DNA of 37,003 bases from an uncultured Ruminobacter sp. (GTDB lineage Bacteria; Pseudomonadota; Gammaproteobacteria; Enterobacterales; Succinivibrionaceae). The stretch lies in the NCBI GenBank assembly GCA_902764345.1, contig CACWVT010000033.1, positions 1-37,003 on the forward strand, in the 5' to 3' direction. The notes beneath the pieces were generated by a model that made no database searches, was not told the origin of the DNA, and worked only from the letters and a program-made list of their open reading frames with translations. Below are positions 14,728 through 23,820 of this stretch, in pieces. Numbering within the stretch: the first letter of the stretch is position 1; every line of letters starts with the position of its first letter. The position numbers were made by a program, and so were the translations under genes.

Positions 14728-15747
14728 ATGAAGGTTTTAGGTATTGAAAGTTCCTGTGATGAAACAGGCGTGGCAATTTACGATGATGAAAAGGGACTGC
14801 TCTGCAATCAGCTGTACAGTCAGATAAAGCTTCATGCCGAATATGGCGGTGTTGTACCTGAGCTGGCAAGCCGCGACCATATAAGAATGGCCATCAGACT
14901 GGTAAAGGCAGCACTCGATGAGGCTCACTGCACCAGGGACGACATTGATGCCGTTGCCTATACCGCAGGGCCGGGACTCATCGGAGCACTTATGGTAGGT
15001 GCCACCGTTGCTAGAACCATCGCCTATGCCTGGAATAAGCCGGCCGTTCCGGTTAACCACATGGAAGGTCACATGCTTGCTCCTATGCTTGAAGACAGAA
15101 AGCCGGAATTTCCGTTCCTTGCACTTCTGGTTTCCGGCGGACATACCATGATTATTGATGTGGCCGCACCGGGACAGTACAGAATCATCGGTCAGTCAGT
15201 TGATGATGCCGCAGGTGAGGCTTTTGACAAAACCGCAAAACTTCTCGGTATTGCATATCCCGGCGGTCCGCTTCTTTCAGCTCTTGCACAGAAGGGCGTA
15301 AAGGATCGTTTTGTTTTCCCAAGACCGATGTACAACAGTCCGAATCTTGATTTTTCATTTTCTGGATTAAAGACCTTTGCCGCCAATACCATTGCCGAAC
15401 ACAATACCTGTGAACAGGATCGTGCGGATGTGGCGAGAGCCTTTGAGGATGCCGTTGTGGACATTCTAAAGATTAAGGTTAAGAAGGCTCTGAAGCAGAC
15501 CGGTTACAAACGACTTGTCATTGCCGGAGGCGTAAGCGCCAACAGAACCCTTCGTTCCGAAATGGAAAAAATGATGCAGAACTTAAATGGTGAGGTGTTC
15601 TATCCAAGAATATCATTCTGCACTGACAACGGAGCCATGATTGCCTATGCCGGAATGTTCCGGTTCAAGCAGGGGGCCAGATCCGGTCTTGAGATAAAGG
15701 TAACTCCTAGATGGCCTCTGGATACCCTGAACGACAGCTATCTCTGA
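14728..15747 (+). CDS. tsaD: tRNA N6-threonylcarbamoyladenosine transferase subunit TsaD
   Basis: A 339-residue protein of normal length. It transfers the threonylcarbamoyl group to A37 of ANN-decoding tRNAs together with TsaB and TsaE in the cytoplasm. The N terminus [18 protein letters not shown] is the ASKHA phosphate-binding motif; HMEGH (His111, His115) binds the metal, and LVSGGHT and a late Asp-Asn-Gly segment complete the nucleotide site. It starts the core block tsaD-folB-folK-uppP. In E. coli it sits next to rpsU, so this is the right border of the accessory island. Confidence 0.98.
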   Translation: MKVLGIESSCDETGVAIYDDEKGLLCNQLYSQIKLHAEYGGVVPELASRDHIRMAIRLVKAALDEAHCTRDDIDAVAYTAGPGLIGALMVGATVARTIAYAWNKPAVPVNHMEGHMLAPMLEDRKPEFPFLALLVSGGHTMIIDVAAPGQYRIIGQSVDDAAGEAFDKTAKLLGIAYPGGPLLSALAQKGVKDRFVFPRPMYNSPNLDFSFSGLKTFAANTIAEHNTCEQDRADVARAFEDAVVDILKIKVKKALKQTGYKRLVIAGGVSANRTLRSEMEKMMQNLNGEVFYPRISFCTDNGAMIAYAGMFRFKQGARSGLEIKVTPRWPLDTLNDSYL

Positions 15748-15787
15748 TTCGCTGAACGGAAGGGACTTAAGAGTTGGCGTAATTTTA

Positions 15788-15839
15788 TATGACAGGCATA
15801 ATGCCTGAATCTCTGCGGATAATCCGCAGAGGCGTCATA
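15788..15839 (+). ncRNA. Candidate three-way-junction RNA between tsaD and folB
   Basis: An outer stem TATGAC (15788-15793) / GTCATA (15834-15839) encloses two hairpins: AGGCA/TGCCT (15794-15806) and CTCTGCGG/CCGCAGAG (15811-15831, loop ATAAT). No U tract follows directly. It may be a processing or attenuation element in the tsaD-folB transcript; no known riboswitch is recognised. Confidence 0.4.
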
Positions 15840-15869
15840 AGAAAATTTTAGGCAGTACGGTTTAAAAAG

Positions 15870-16265
15870 ATGCAGAACGTAAGAAATCCAAAAGAACATG
15901 ATACGGTTATTATTAATGGTCTGGTGTTTTCCTGTATCATAGGGATGCTTCCGGAAGAGAGGGTAAAGGAGCAGAGGGTTATTGTTAATGCCGAACTCTA
16001 TACCTCTTTTGACAGAATTTCCGAAAGCGACGACATCGCTCATACGGTAAACTATGCCGAAGCGGCAGACCTTATCGTTTCGGAATCGGTGGAATGCCGT
16101 GCGGAAACCGTTGAATATCTCGGCAACCGTCTCATAAAGGTCCTGAAAGACAGATTTGCTGACAGTCTTTTCGGGGTTTCAATCGAAGTGCTGAAACCGG
16201 ATATTCTGAGCAATGTGGACAGCGTCGGCATCAGAATGACCAGAATGTTTAAGCAGGATATCTAA
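15870..16265 (+). CDS. folB: Dihydroneopterin aldolase
   Basis: A 131-residue protein of the FolB family, which converts 7,8-dihydroneopterin to 6-hydroxymethyl-dihydropterin and glycolaldehyde in folate synthesis. Visible features are the NGLVFSCIIGMLPEER opening, the substrate-side TVNYAEAADLI motif, and ETVEYLGNRLIKVL, where a conserved Glu binds the pterin. The final GIRMTR strand matches the tunnel fold. The N terminus is about ten residues longer than E. coli FolB; a later start is possible, as the ribosome-binding site is weak. folK follows one base after the stop, so the two consecutive folate steps are co-transcribed. Confidence 0.93.
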   Translation: MQNVRNPKEHDTVIINGLVFSCIIGMLPEERVKEQRVIVNAELYTSFDRISESDDIAHTVNYAEAADLIVSESVECRAETVEYLGNRLIKVLKDRFADSLFGVSIEVLKPDILSNVDSVGIRMTRMFKQDI

Positions 16266-16266
16266 A

Positions 16267-16770
16267 ATGACAAAAGTGGCTCTGGCTCTCGGCTCAAATC
16301 TCTACCGTCAGGTTTCCCTGACTCATGCCATGTTGAAACTCAGAAGCGTTTTAACGGACATGTCCTGTTCTGAGGTATATGAGACGGTACCTTTGCATGC
16401 AAAAGGTCCGAAGTTTTACAATGCGGTGGTGACGGGCTCCACCGAACTGTCCCTTGAGGAACTGATGACGTTTACCAAGGATACCGAAAAGGAGATGGGG
16501 CGCGGTGACTGGTATGACAGATTCGGATCCAGACTCTCCATAAGGTGTCTTGACATTGACGTTCTGCTTTACGGGAATGTAATTAGCGAACAGCCGGAAC
16601 TTCCTCGTTCTGACATATTCAAATATTCATTCGTTACCGTTCCCCTGGCCTCTCTTTCACCGGAACTTACTCCTCCGGGATGTGACAGAAACGTAAGGAG
16701 TCTCGCCGAGGCAATGAGTACGGACAATCTTGTTCCCGTCTCATGGCTGAAACTCGACGCTATCGGTTGA
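16267..16770 (+). CDS. folK: 6-hydroxymethyl-7,8-dihydropterin pyrophosphokinase (HPPK)
   Basis: A 167-residue HPPK, which moves pyrophosphate from ATP to the product of FolB. ALALGSNL at the start and FYNAVVTG in the middle are family motifs, and IRCLDIDVLLYG holds the two Mg-binding aspartates. The usual RxxPRxLDLD signature is modified here (Arg-Cys-Leu-Asp-Ile-Asp). It begins right after folB, indicating translational coupling. E. coli keeps folK elsewhere; a folB-folK pair next to uppP is common in Vibrio-type genomes. Confidence 0.93.
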   Translation: MTKVALALGSNLYRQVSLTHAMLKLRSVLTDMSCSEVYETVPLHAKGPKFYNAVVTGSTELSLEELMTFTKDTEKEMGRGDWYDRFGSRLSIRCLDIDVLLYGNVISEQPELPRSDIFKYSFVTVPLASLSPELTPPGCDRNVRSLAEAMSTDNLVPVSWLKLDAIG

Positions 16771-16862
16771 TTCCGTCATCAATGTAATGCCGGGGCTAAA
16801 TCAATCATAAAGAAAGGATTATAAAAAGAAATATTATTTGATAAAAAATCAGGACTAAAAAA

Positions 16863-17765
16863 GTGGACACTCTTCAGACAATTATTCTGGCTCTGATTCA
16901 GGGCTTTACCGAATTTCTTCCGGTTTCAAGTTCAGCTCATCTGATTCTTCCGTCAAAGCTTATTGAGGACTGGCCGGATCAGGGGCTTGCATTTGACATC
17001 GCAGTTCATGTCGGCACTCTCATGGCCGTGGTCATTTACTTCAGAAAAAGTCTTCTCAGAATGACTGAGGACAGTCTTAAATTTGTGTTCCGCAGGGGAA
17101 AGTTTACCAGATCCGTGGAGCTTCTCTTTTACGTAATGATGGCTACCGTTCCCGCAGGTCTGTGCGGTCTGGCCTTTAAAGGTGCCATTGAGACTTATCT
17201 GAGAAGTCCTCTGGTCATTGCCGGAAGCACCATTTTATTCGGTCTTCTGCTGTGGGCTGCGGAGGTATACAACAGGAGAACTGCTGCCGTGGCCGTTACG
17301 GATTCTGCGGCGGCCCGTAACGCTTCCGGTAATTCAGACGCCGGTTCCTCTCTTTCTGAGGAAGTGACCGGTGATGCCGCAGGCAGGGAAATCAATTTCA
17401 GAAAGGCTCTTCTTATAGGCTGTGCCCAGGCTCTGGCTCTTATTCCGGGAACCTCCAGATCAGGCATTACCATTACCGCGGGATATTTTCTGAAACTGAG
17501 TCCGAAGGCCGCGGCCGAATTCAGTTTCCTTATGTCCATTCCCGTAATCATTCTTTCCGCCCTGATGATGACAAAGGACGTTATTTTTGAAAATCATCCG
17601 TTTGATTTGCAGAGTACGCTGCTGGGACTGGTCATTTCCTTTGTGGTGGCTTACCTGGTGATTAAGCTGTTCCTTGATTTTCTGAACAGGGTCGGGCTGT
17701 TCCCTTACGTGATTTACCGCATTGTTCTGGGAATTTTCCTTTTTGCGGTGTTCTGGCCGAAGTAG
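16863..17765 (+). CDS. uppP: Undecaprenyl-diphosphate phosphatase
   Basis: A 300-residue BacA/UppP membrane enzyme that recycles undecaprenyl diphosphate for peptidoglycan and O-antigen synthesis and can give bacitracin resistance. The two catalytic motifs are present: QGFTEFLPVSSSAH at 13-26 and PGTSRSG at 195-201. The start is GTG with only a weak ribosome-binding site. It is longer than E. coli UppP (273) because of a polar Ala/Ser/Asp/Glu-rich insert at about residues 138-176, in a loop between membrane segments. It ends the tsaD block and is followed by a strong terminator. Confidence 0.96.
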   Translation: MDTLQTIILALIQGFTEFLPVSSSAHLILPSKLIEDWPDQGLAFDIAVHVGTLMAVVIYFRKSLLRMTEDSLKFVFRRGKFTRSVELLFYVMMATVPAGLCGLAFKGAIETYLRSPLVIAGSTILFGLLLWAAEVYNRRTAAVAVTDSAAARNASGNSDAGSSLSEEVTGDAAGREINFRKALLIGCAQALALIPGTSRSGITITAGYFLKLSPKAAAEFSFLMSIPVIILSALMMTKDVIFENHPFDLQSTLLGLVISFVVAYLVIKLFLDFLNRVGLFPYVIYRIVLGIFLFAVFWPK

Positions 17766-17853
17766 AACGACCGATCCGAGATGCCTTGTCCGTAAGGCTT
17801 GGCCGTAACGGTTCAGGCGTTCATTTGTGGCATTAAGGTACATAGAAAATGAT

Positions 17854-17899
17854 AACGGAGCCTGTTCCGGGTTTAATGCGGAACAGGCTCCGTTTTTAT
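17854..17899. terminator. Terminator between uppP and cca
   Basis: AACGGAGCCTGTTCCG (17854-17869) and CGGAACAGGCTCCGTT (17879-17894) form a perfect 16-bp stem followed by T5. It ends uppP and probably also the convergent cca. Confidence 0.9.
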
Positions 17900-17905
17900 C
17901 AGTAA

Positions 17906-19153
17906 TCAGTATATGACGCCGGGATACAGTTGCTGAAGCTCCAGGAGGGCTTTGGCAATAAGCTCCGTGCGTCGTCTGTTGAGTTCTTCCGTTATGGCCG
18001 CTCCGGTAAAGCCGTCAGCCATTACATCTGCGGTTTTGGCACTGGAGGCCTTTGCCAGAACGTAAGCAAGAAAGTAGTCACTTATGAAGGCTTCCTTTTC
18101 AAAACCGAGTCTGCCGTGGCTGTCAGCCCTGATGCACTGCCCGATGATGCCTGTTCTTGTGGCATCCCTGTAGGAACCTGTGTCAAGAAACAGTCTGTTG
18201 AAATAGTCAGGAGACTTGTGGCAGAGATTTACGTAAGAATGATACCTGCAGACATTTACCGCTGTTTTCTGAAAGTCCTTCGGTACCCTGAGACGTCTGC
18301 AGAAGTTTTCCACAAGCGGTACTCCGGCAAGACGATGGGGATTTTCCTCCGGAATGTCGGATCTGAATTCAATGATTTTACCGAAGTCATGGGTAAGCAT
18401 GGCAAATCTTGTCTGCGGATTTTTCGTGAGTCCGCTTATGGCCTTAAGGGTGAGAAGGGTATGCGAGAAGGTGTCCTTTTCCGGATGATAAACCGGGTTC
18501 TCCTTCAGGGACTTGAGCTCATGAAGCTCCGGAAAGAGTTCCTTAAGGCTGTCGGTTTCATCCAGAAATTCAAAGAACTTTTCCGGATTCTCCGATGTAA
18601 GCGCCTTTAACACCTCCTGCCACACTCTTTCCGCAGTGAGGTATTTCAGTTCGCCGTCAGCGGCAAGTTTACGGCAGAGATCCGCCGTTTCCGGGGCCAC
18701 TCTGAAGCCCAGGTGAAAAAACGAGGCATAGAATCTTGCCAGACGCAGAACACGCAGCGGATCTTCGGAAAATGCCGGGGACACGTGTCTGAGGATTCTG
18801 TTCCGGATGTCGTTCCTGCCGCCGTAGGGATCAATAAGATTCCCACTGCCGTCTTCGGCAATGGCGTTTATGGTGAGATCCCTTCTCTGCAGATCCTCCT
18901 CGATGGTGACATCGGGACTGAAGCTGCATATAAATCCCGTATAGCCGTGACCTTTCTTGCGTTCGGTTCTGGCAAGAGCATATTCCTCAGATGTTTTGGG
19001 ATGCAGAAATACCGGGAACTCCCTGCCGACGCAGATATATCCTGCCGCCGTCATTTCTTCGGGAGTTGCTCCGGTGACACAGTAGTCCGAGTCTTTCGGA
19101 GTGATTCCGAGCAGTCTGTCCCTCACGGCTCCGCCGACAAGATAGATATTCAT
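17906..19153 (-). CDS. cca: CCA-adding tRNA nucleotidyltransferase
   Basis: A 415-residue class II enzyme that adds or repairs the CCA end of tRNAs. Head: [12 protein letters not shown], then a Lys-Asp-Ser-Asp-Tyr catalytic pair (DxD), then [15 protein letters not shown] with the flexible-loop motif and [11 protein letters not shown]. The C-terminal half includes an HD-type phosphohydrolase region, with a His-Ser/His-Asp pattern around [10 protein letters not shown], as in gammaproteobacterial multifunctional CCA enzymes. AGGAG precedes the ATG. In E. coli cca lies directly beside ygiM; here two secretion genes are in between. Confidence 0.97.
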   Translation of the reverse strand: MNIYLVGGAVRDRLLGITPKDSDYCVTGATPEEMTAAGYICVGREFPVFLHPKTSEEYALARTERKKGHGYTGFICSFSPDVTIEEDLQRRDLTINAIAEDGSGNLIDPYGGRNDIRNRILRHVSPAFSEDPLRVLRLARFYASFFHLGFRVAPETADLCRKLAADGELKYLTAERVWQEVLKALTSENPEKFFEFLDETDSLKELFPELHELKSLKENPVYHPEKDTFSHTLLTLKAISGLTKNPQTRFAMLTHDFGKIIEFRSDIPEENPHRLAGVPLVENFCRRLRVPKDFQKTAVNVCRYHSYVNLCHKSPDYFNRLFLDTGSYRDATRTGIIGQCIRADSHGRLGFEKEAFISDYFLAYVLAKASSAKTADVMADGFTGAAITEELNRRRTELIAKALLELQQLYPGVIY

Positions 19154-19374
19154 ATAAAACTCCTAAGTTTATGCGTAACGGCCGGGTACATAAACGTGAT
19201 ATACGGATTCGGAATGCTGTTGTACGCTTCCGGACCGGATTGGCGTGATCGTGCCGTTTCATGCCGGAGCTGTCTGAAACCGTCCGTAAGCTCCCTTGCA
19301 GAACGCGGTTCCCGTCCGTGGCACGGTTGATGGGACGACGGGACTCGTCTCATCTCATTATTAAGCGGTTGTTT

Positions 19375-19403
19375 TTGTTTAACCGGGGTTAAAATGTTAT
19401 CAT
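19375..19403 (+). promoter_or_regulatory. Likely gspA promoter
   Basis: TTGTTT (19375-19380) and TATCAT (19398-19403) are separated by 17 bp, about 67 nt upstream of the gspA start. Spacing is ideal and each box has four or five consensus bases. Confidence 0.5.
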
Positions 19404-19412
19404 TATATCGGT

Positions 19413-19451
19413 TATTTTGTAAAACTTTTAACAGGGGTATTTTGTAAAACT
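19413..19451 (+). repeat. 14-bp direct repeat in the gspA leader
   Basis: TATTTTGTAAAACT occurs at 19413-19426 and again, exactly, at 19438-19451. The copies are 25 bp apart and downstream of the predicted promoter, where a bound regulator or RNA element could control gspAB. Confidence 0.6.
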
Positions 19452-19470
19452 CCGGCAGGGACTGTTTTTT

Positions 19471-21555
19471 ATGTACAAGCAGTTTTTTGGATTAAGTGAG
19501 GCTCCGTTCAGTATTTCACCGAATCCGAAGTTTTTCTATCTCAGCAGACATCACCGTGAAGCCTTGTCCATGTTAAAGCACGGGACTCAGGAAAGCGGCG
19601 GTTTCATTCTCTTTACCGGTGAAGTCGGAACGGGTAAGACCGTTATTCTGCGAACCATGATGCAGGAAATTCTGGAAAGGAATGAAATGGAGCTGGCCGT
19701 TATTTTTAATCCGGCACTGTCACTTATTGAACTGCTAGAGACAATATGTCATGAGTTCGGCATTGATTTCGCCGAAGGTTCCTCAAAGAGGGTTCTTCTG
19801 CAGCACATTAGTGATTTTCTGACGGAAAACTACAGAAAAGGCCGCCGAGCCCTGTTAATGATTGACGAAGCCCAGCATCTGGATGACGAGCTGATTGAGC
19901 AGGTTCGTCTTCTCACCAATATTGAGACCGACAATACAAAGCTGCTGCAAGTAATCCTTGTGGGACAGCCTGAACTGCAGGAGAAATTCCGTTCTCAGCA
20001 CATGCGTCAGATTTCCCAGCGCATTACCGCAAGATTTCATCTGCTGCCTCTTTCCATCTATGAGGTTGATTCCTATATCCGTTTCCGCATGCAGTCGGCA
20101 GGATGCGTGCAGGTTATTTTCAGTCAGGGAGCGGTAAGGGAACTGTATAAGGTTTCGGGAGGCATTCCGCGCATCATAAATGTCTGCTGTGACAGGGCTC
20201 TGCTTGCAGCATACGTGGATAATTCCCATACCGTGGAACGCCGGCACATGCTGCAGGCGGTTCACGAGGTGATGGGAACCAAGGGCTTTGTTGCTACCGT
20301 CAGGGAATATCTCGCTTCAGGCAATTTCCTTAATTACGGCATGCGTCTTACCTGTGGCGTACTGCTTGCCGCAGCCGTGGGTTTGGGAACGGGATATCTG
20401 TTCTGCCACCGGAATCCGGTGGAGCTTAAGCAGGACATGGTAAAGGTGCTTAAGGCTGATAAGGACATAATCAGCTATCGTGAATCCATCCGGGAAATTA
20501 AGGAGCACAGGGCTGAAAAGGAAAGCATCATCAGGGAACAGACCCGTTACAGAACGGATGTGCTCAACAGCTCCTTTGAGGAGGAGGCCTGGAAAAAGCT
20601 TCAGCGGGAATGGGGCTTTGCCAACGCAACAGGTAATGCCGATACCGACTGCACCTACCTTAAGAGTGCGGGATTCATGTGCTTTTCCGGAAACGGCAGT
20701 CTGTCTGAGCTTGAAAGATATAACGTTCCTGCAGTCCTGTCTCTTATGGACGTAAAGCTCAGACCGTTTTATGCCGTGCTGCTGAAGCTTAACGACAACT
20801 ATGCGGTACTGCTTATTAACAACAGGGAATGGGTCGTTCCAAGAGATTTCGTTGCCGGAGCCATGGAAGGAAACTTCCGTCTGATATGGCCTCTTCCGGA
20901 CGGAGAGGAAAGGGTGAGCAGACGCAGCAGTCAGGCGGCCCAGATAAAGCTCTTCGACATGCTGAACCGTTATGAGAATACTGATGCCCATGCCTTTAAC
21001 GGTTACGATAAAACCATGGTGAACCGGGTTAAGAAGGCTCAGGAGACTCTGGGGCTGAAGCCTGACGGCTATGCGGGAATCGATACCCTGTGGGCACTTC
21101 TGCCGTACGCTGACACCGAACATTCTCTCTATGAGGAATATATTGCCTCCGCAGAATATGAGAATAATCTGCAGACGCTTGTTGACAGCTACAGCGTAAA
21201 TCCACCGGAAAATGCACCGGCAGATGCACCGGCAGATGGTAATGGTAACGGCACCGGTCTCAAGGAAAATAAAGCCTTGGGGCCCGTAACCGAAAGTGAG
21301 GCGGTACGGGAGCAGAAAAAGAATTCGTCTTCGGCAAATGACTTAATCATCAGTGAGGATGATCTTCTCTCCGGTGCAGACGGATATGATGCCGGAAATT
21401 CAAAGTCTGCGGATAACGGTCGGGAAAAGAAAGGAGCTTCCGGTAACGATATGAAAAAGTCTGCCGATGCCGGTGGAAGCGCAGGCACGTCCACCGTTGC
21501 ACAACAGGAGGCATCAGCCTCTGAAGGTCTTTCCATATCCATGGATGATTTATAG
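19471..21555 (+). CDS. gspA: GspA/ExeA-type ATPase of type II secretion
   Basis: A 694-residue protein starting YKQFFGLSEAPFSISPNP, the ExeA opening. Walker A GEVGTGKT is at 50-57, Walker B ALLMIDEAQ at 127-135, and one membrane helix lies at about 291-312. The periplasmic part has a C39-like region (about 370-480) and a peptidoglycan-binding domain (about 495-540). In Aeromonas, ExeA with ExeB uses ATP to open peptidoglycan and assemble the secretin ExeD. The tail after residue 555 is unusual: a long polar, Ala/Gly/Asp/Ser-rich stretch containing two ISxDDL-type repeats. gspB follows 60 bp downstream. No other secretion genes are nearby, so the pair presumably serves a type II system encoded elsewhere. 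Confidence 0.9.
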   Translation: MYKQFFGLSEAPFSISPNPKFFYLSRHHREALSMLKHGTQESGGFILFTGEVGTGKTVILRTMMQEILERNEMELAVIFNPALSLIELLETICHEFGIDFAEGSSKRVLLQHISDFLTENYRKGRRALLMIDEAQHLDDELIEQVRLLTNIETDNTKLLQVILVGQPELQEKFRSQHMRQISQRITARFHLLPLSIYEVDSYIRFRMQSAGCVQVIFSQGAVRELYKVSGGIPRIINVCCDRALLAAYVDNSHTVERRHMLQAVHEVMGTKGFVATVREYLASGNFLNYGMRLTCGVLLAAAVGLGTGYLFCHRNPVELKQDMVKVLKADKDIISYRESIREIKEHRAEKESIIREQTRYRTDVLNSSFEEEAWKKLQREWGFANATGNADTDCTYLKSAGFMCFSGNGSLSELERYNVPAVLSLMDVKLRPFYAVLLKLNDNYAVLLINNREWVVPRDFVAGAMEGNFRLIWPLPDGEERVSRRSSQAAQIKLFDMLNRYENTDAHAFNGYDKTMVNRVKKAQETLGLKPDGYAGIDTLWALLPYADTEHSLYEEYIASAEYENNLQTLVDSYSVNPPENAPADAPADGNGNGTGLKENKALGPVTESEAVREQKKNSSSANDLIISEDDLLSGADGYDAGNSKSADNGREKKGASGNDMKKSADAGGSAGTSTVAQQEASASEGLSISMDDL

Positions 21556-21615
21556 AATTACCGGTAAGCTGAGGAATGTAATCCGGTAGGTTAACCGGAA
21601 TCATAAGGAACTGAA

Positions 21616-22470
21616 ATGTCTTTGTTTTTTGATGCCGACAGAATTAATAAGAGTCCTGAAGTGGCGGCCGCGCAGGCCTATGAGAGTGCCAGAATGAGAA
21701 AGGGGCGCCTTCTCTACTATACTCTTCTTGCCATTGTCGGAGCCGCTTCCTTTGCGGCCTATGCCTTTTATGAGAAACAGTCTTTTGAAGAAGGACTGGC
21801 TGCTCAGAAGGAAAGGCTTTTAAGAAGCTTTGACGGTGAACTTTCAGGGCTCCGCCGTGAGCTTACCGCAGATGATTCCTCACTCTATCCTTATGTTGAA
21901 CCTTCAAAGCCTCATGAGTTTGCCGTAAAGCATCTTAACGTGAGACCGGAGCAGCCTGAATACGTCTTTTCAAAGGATGAGACCGGAGTGACGGGCATCC
22001 GTACAGAACGTAATGAAAGTGACATAGACAGTGACGTTGAGAGAATAAATGCGGCATTAAGAGGCAGAACCGCGGATACCGGCTCTTCCGGTGATGAAAA
22101 GCGCCGGGTGGTAAAAAAGGATCTTAAATCGGTTTTTGACGAAGCTGTCAGCTCAACCGATACCGGTGATCTGGATTTCAGAATTCCCGATACCTCATCA
22201 CCCCGGAACAGTGATTCCGGCCCGCGTGATGCGACGGACATCAGCATGATGCCGTCAGATATCAGAAATGCCGTTCCGTCATTTGTCTATTCCTCTCACA
22301 ACTATTCCACCGATGCCTCAAAGCGCAGCATTACCCTCAACGGCAACGTTATTAAGGAAGGGGGAACCTACAGAAATCTTGAGGTGCTTAAGATAGCTGA
22401 GAATTACGTGGTGATGAGGGTGAACGGAAGGAGTTTTTCCATAAAGGCCATGGAGGATTACAGACAGTAA
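21616..22470 (+). CDS. gspB: GspB/ExeB-type secretion assembly protein
   Basis: A 284-residue protein with a short cytoplasmic N terminus, one membrane helix at about 33-52, a long polar periplasmic linker, and a C-terminal T2SSB domain (about 215-284) containing VPSFVYSSHNYSTDASKRSI and the closing VVMRVNGRSFSIKAMEDYR. This is the domain that works with GspA in secretin assembly. The linker is rich in Ser, Asp and Arg and poorly conserved, as in relatives. It shares an operon with gspA and ends at a strong bidirectional terminator. Confidence 0.88.
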   Translation: MSLFFDADRINKSPEVAAAQAYESARMRKGRLLYYTLLAIVGAASFAAYAFYEKQSFEEGLAAQKERLLRSFDGELSGLRRELTADDSSLYPYVEPSKPHEFAVKHLNVRPEQPEYVFSKDETGVTGIRTERNESDIDSDVERINAALRGRTADTGSSGDEKRRVVKKDLKSVFDEAVSSTDTGDLDFRIPDTSSPRNSDSGPRDATDISMMPSDIRNAVPSFVYSSHNYSTDASKRSITLNGNVIKEGGTYRNLEVLKIAENYVVMRVNGRSFSIKAMEDYRQ

Positions 22471-22510
22471 CATGGACTGACGTTTCCTCCGGAAGAATGA
22501 TGGAAATCAG

Positions 22511-22560
22511 AAAGCAAAAAGCATCGGATTATTTATGTTTCCGATGCTTTTTGCTTTTTC
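22511..22560. terminator. Bidirectional terminator between gspB and ygiM
   Basis: An 18-bp perfect stem (22511-22528 with 22540-22557) ends in T-rich sequence on the plus strand and A-rich sequence on the left, so it can act for both converging genes. Confidence 0.9.
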
Positions 22561-22631
22561 CTGAATGCCGTAAGAATTCTCCCTGAACTCTTACGAAACA
22601 AACGTTCTGACACCGTCAGCAGACGATGCCG

Positions 22632-23450
22632 TTAGTAGTAATAGTCGCTGTCCTTGCGGCGCGGTCTTGGAAGATATACCAGAATCACACCGACAATGGC
22701 TCCGATCAGGGCAATGAGTCCGCCCTGCTTCCACCATCTTAACTGCATGTCCTGATCCTTGGTTTCAAGCTTGGATGAAAGCTCTTCGTTTTCCTCAGTG
22801 GTTTCCCTGAGTCTGATTTCCATGTCTTCATGAAGCTGCTTCAGGTCAGTGTATGCCTTTTTGAGCTCGGCAAGTTCAGCAGAGGTCTTTCTTAAGTCCC
22901 TGATGGTTTCGCTGTCAATGTTGTCCAGCTTATACTTAAGGGTATTGTTTTCCTCTTCAAGTCTGGTTACCTTGTAGAGATTGCTTTCCTCTTTCTGAAC
23001 GTCCTTCTTGGGAACCCATACGATGGTATCCTTAGGAGTACGGATTTCAACGTAGTCGTTCTTTTCGGAGAGAACTTCTACTCTTTCACCGATTCTGATT
23101 TGGCCGGTAAGCTTATACTGTCTGCCCGGACCTCTGGTTGCCCAGATGCTGTTGTTATCGGATATGTAGGCTACGTAAGAAGTCCTGCGGGCAGGAGCTG
23201 CGTTTTCTTCCGCTGCAGGCTGAGGAGCCGGCGCAGGTCTGACATCAGCCTTAGGTGCTTCAGGAGCTGCTGTGGAGGCTGTATTCTGAGCCTGTGGCGC
23301 TACCGTTCTTGCAGGTGCGGAAACTTCTTTGGCCGCAGGTTTTTCAATGCGATCCTCACTGACTTCGGTCAGTTCAATGGCAAACGCACCGGATACCGCG
23401 GATAATGATAACAGAGTGCCGCCGATAAATGCTTTGGTAATCTTACGCAT
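22632..23450 (-). CDS. ygiM: SH3 domain-containing periplasmic protein (YgiM, TIGR04211 family)
   Basis: A 272-residue protein with a signal peptide (cleavage near AFA at residue 24), an Ala/Pro-rich linker, a bacterial SH3 domain (about 92-150, with WATRGPGRQYKLTGQI), a coiled coil (about 158-235) and a C-terminal membrane helix (about 241-261) followed by an Arg/Lys cap and a YYY end. The architecture matches E. coli YgiM, which lies next to cca there. It is thought to act at the cell envelope; its biochemical role is not established. It converges with gspB. Confidence 0.92.
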   Translation of the reverse strand: MRKITKAFIGGTLLSLSAVSGAFAIELTEVSEDRIEKPAAKEVSAPARTVAPQAQNTASTAAPEAPKADVRPAPAPQPAAEENAAPARRTSYVAYISDNNSIWATRGPGRQYKLTGQIRIGERVEVLSEKNDYVEIRTPKDTIVWVPKKDVQKEESNLYKVTRLEEENNTLKYKLDNIDSETIRDLRKTSAELAELKKAYTDLKQLHEDMEIRLRETTEENEELSSKLETKDQDMQLRWWKQGGLIALIGAIVGVILVYLPRPRRKDSDYYY

Positions 23451-23820
23451 GTTTTATCCTTGCTTTGATCTTTATATCTGAAAATTTAAAACATATGGTA
23501 TTTTACTCTAATTATCAAAAAAATTCATCGTTGGGATTTCGGTTCATATAGAACACGTATTCCGTTTTGCATGTCTCTGCTTCCTATTTGTTTCTTATCC
23601 GGTGTTACTGAATGAATCCATGACTTAAGGCCTTCGGGATAACGTTGGAAATTCAGTTTTTTAAATTCCAAAAAATATTTGTCATTTGATTTTTCGACCA
23701 TGGTTGAAATATATACCGTCCGCTTTTTTGTTCATAATTAACTTAAAGTCTGGCCGCGGCGTCAGTGAATCCGTTCCCGGGCCGTTTAATTCATAACATG
23801 AACATTTAAGGAGATAAATC
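23451..23820. other. Divergent intergenic region between ygiM and the viperin island
   Basis: A 370-bp AT-rich gap that should hold promoters for ygiM and for the 141-residue gene. No promoter pair is convincing. No gene is evident. Confidence 0.45.

Larger units (their letters stand above)
19154..19470. other. Divergent intergenic region between cca and gspA
   Basis: A 317-bp gap holding the cca and gspA promoters. A plausible gspA promoter and an exact 14-bp direct repeat are listed separately. No gene is evident. Confidence 0.5.
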
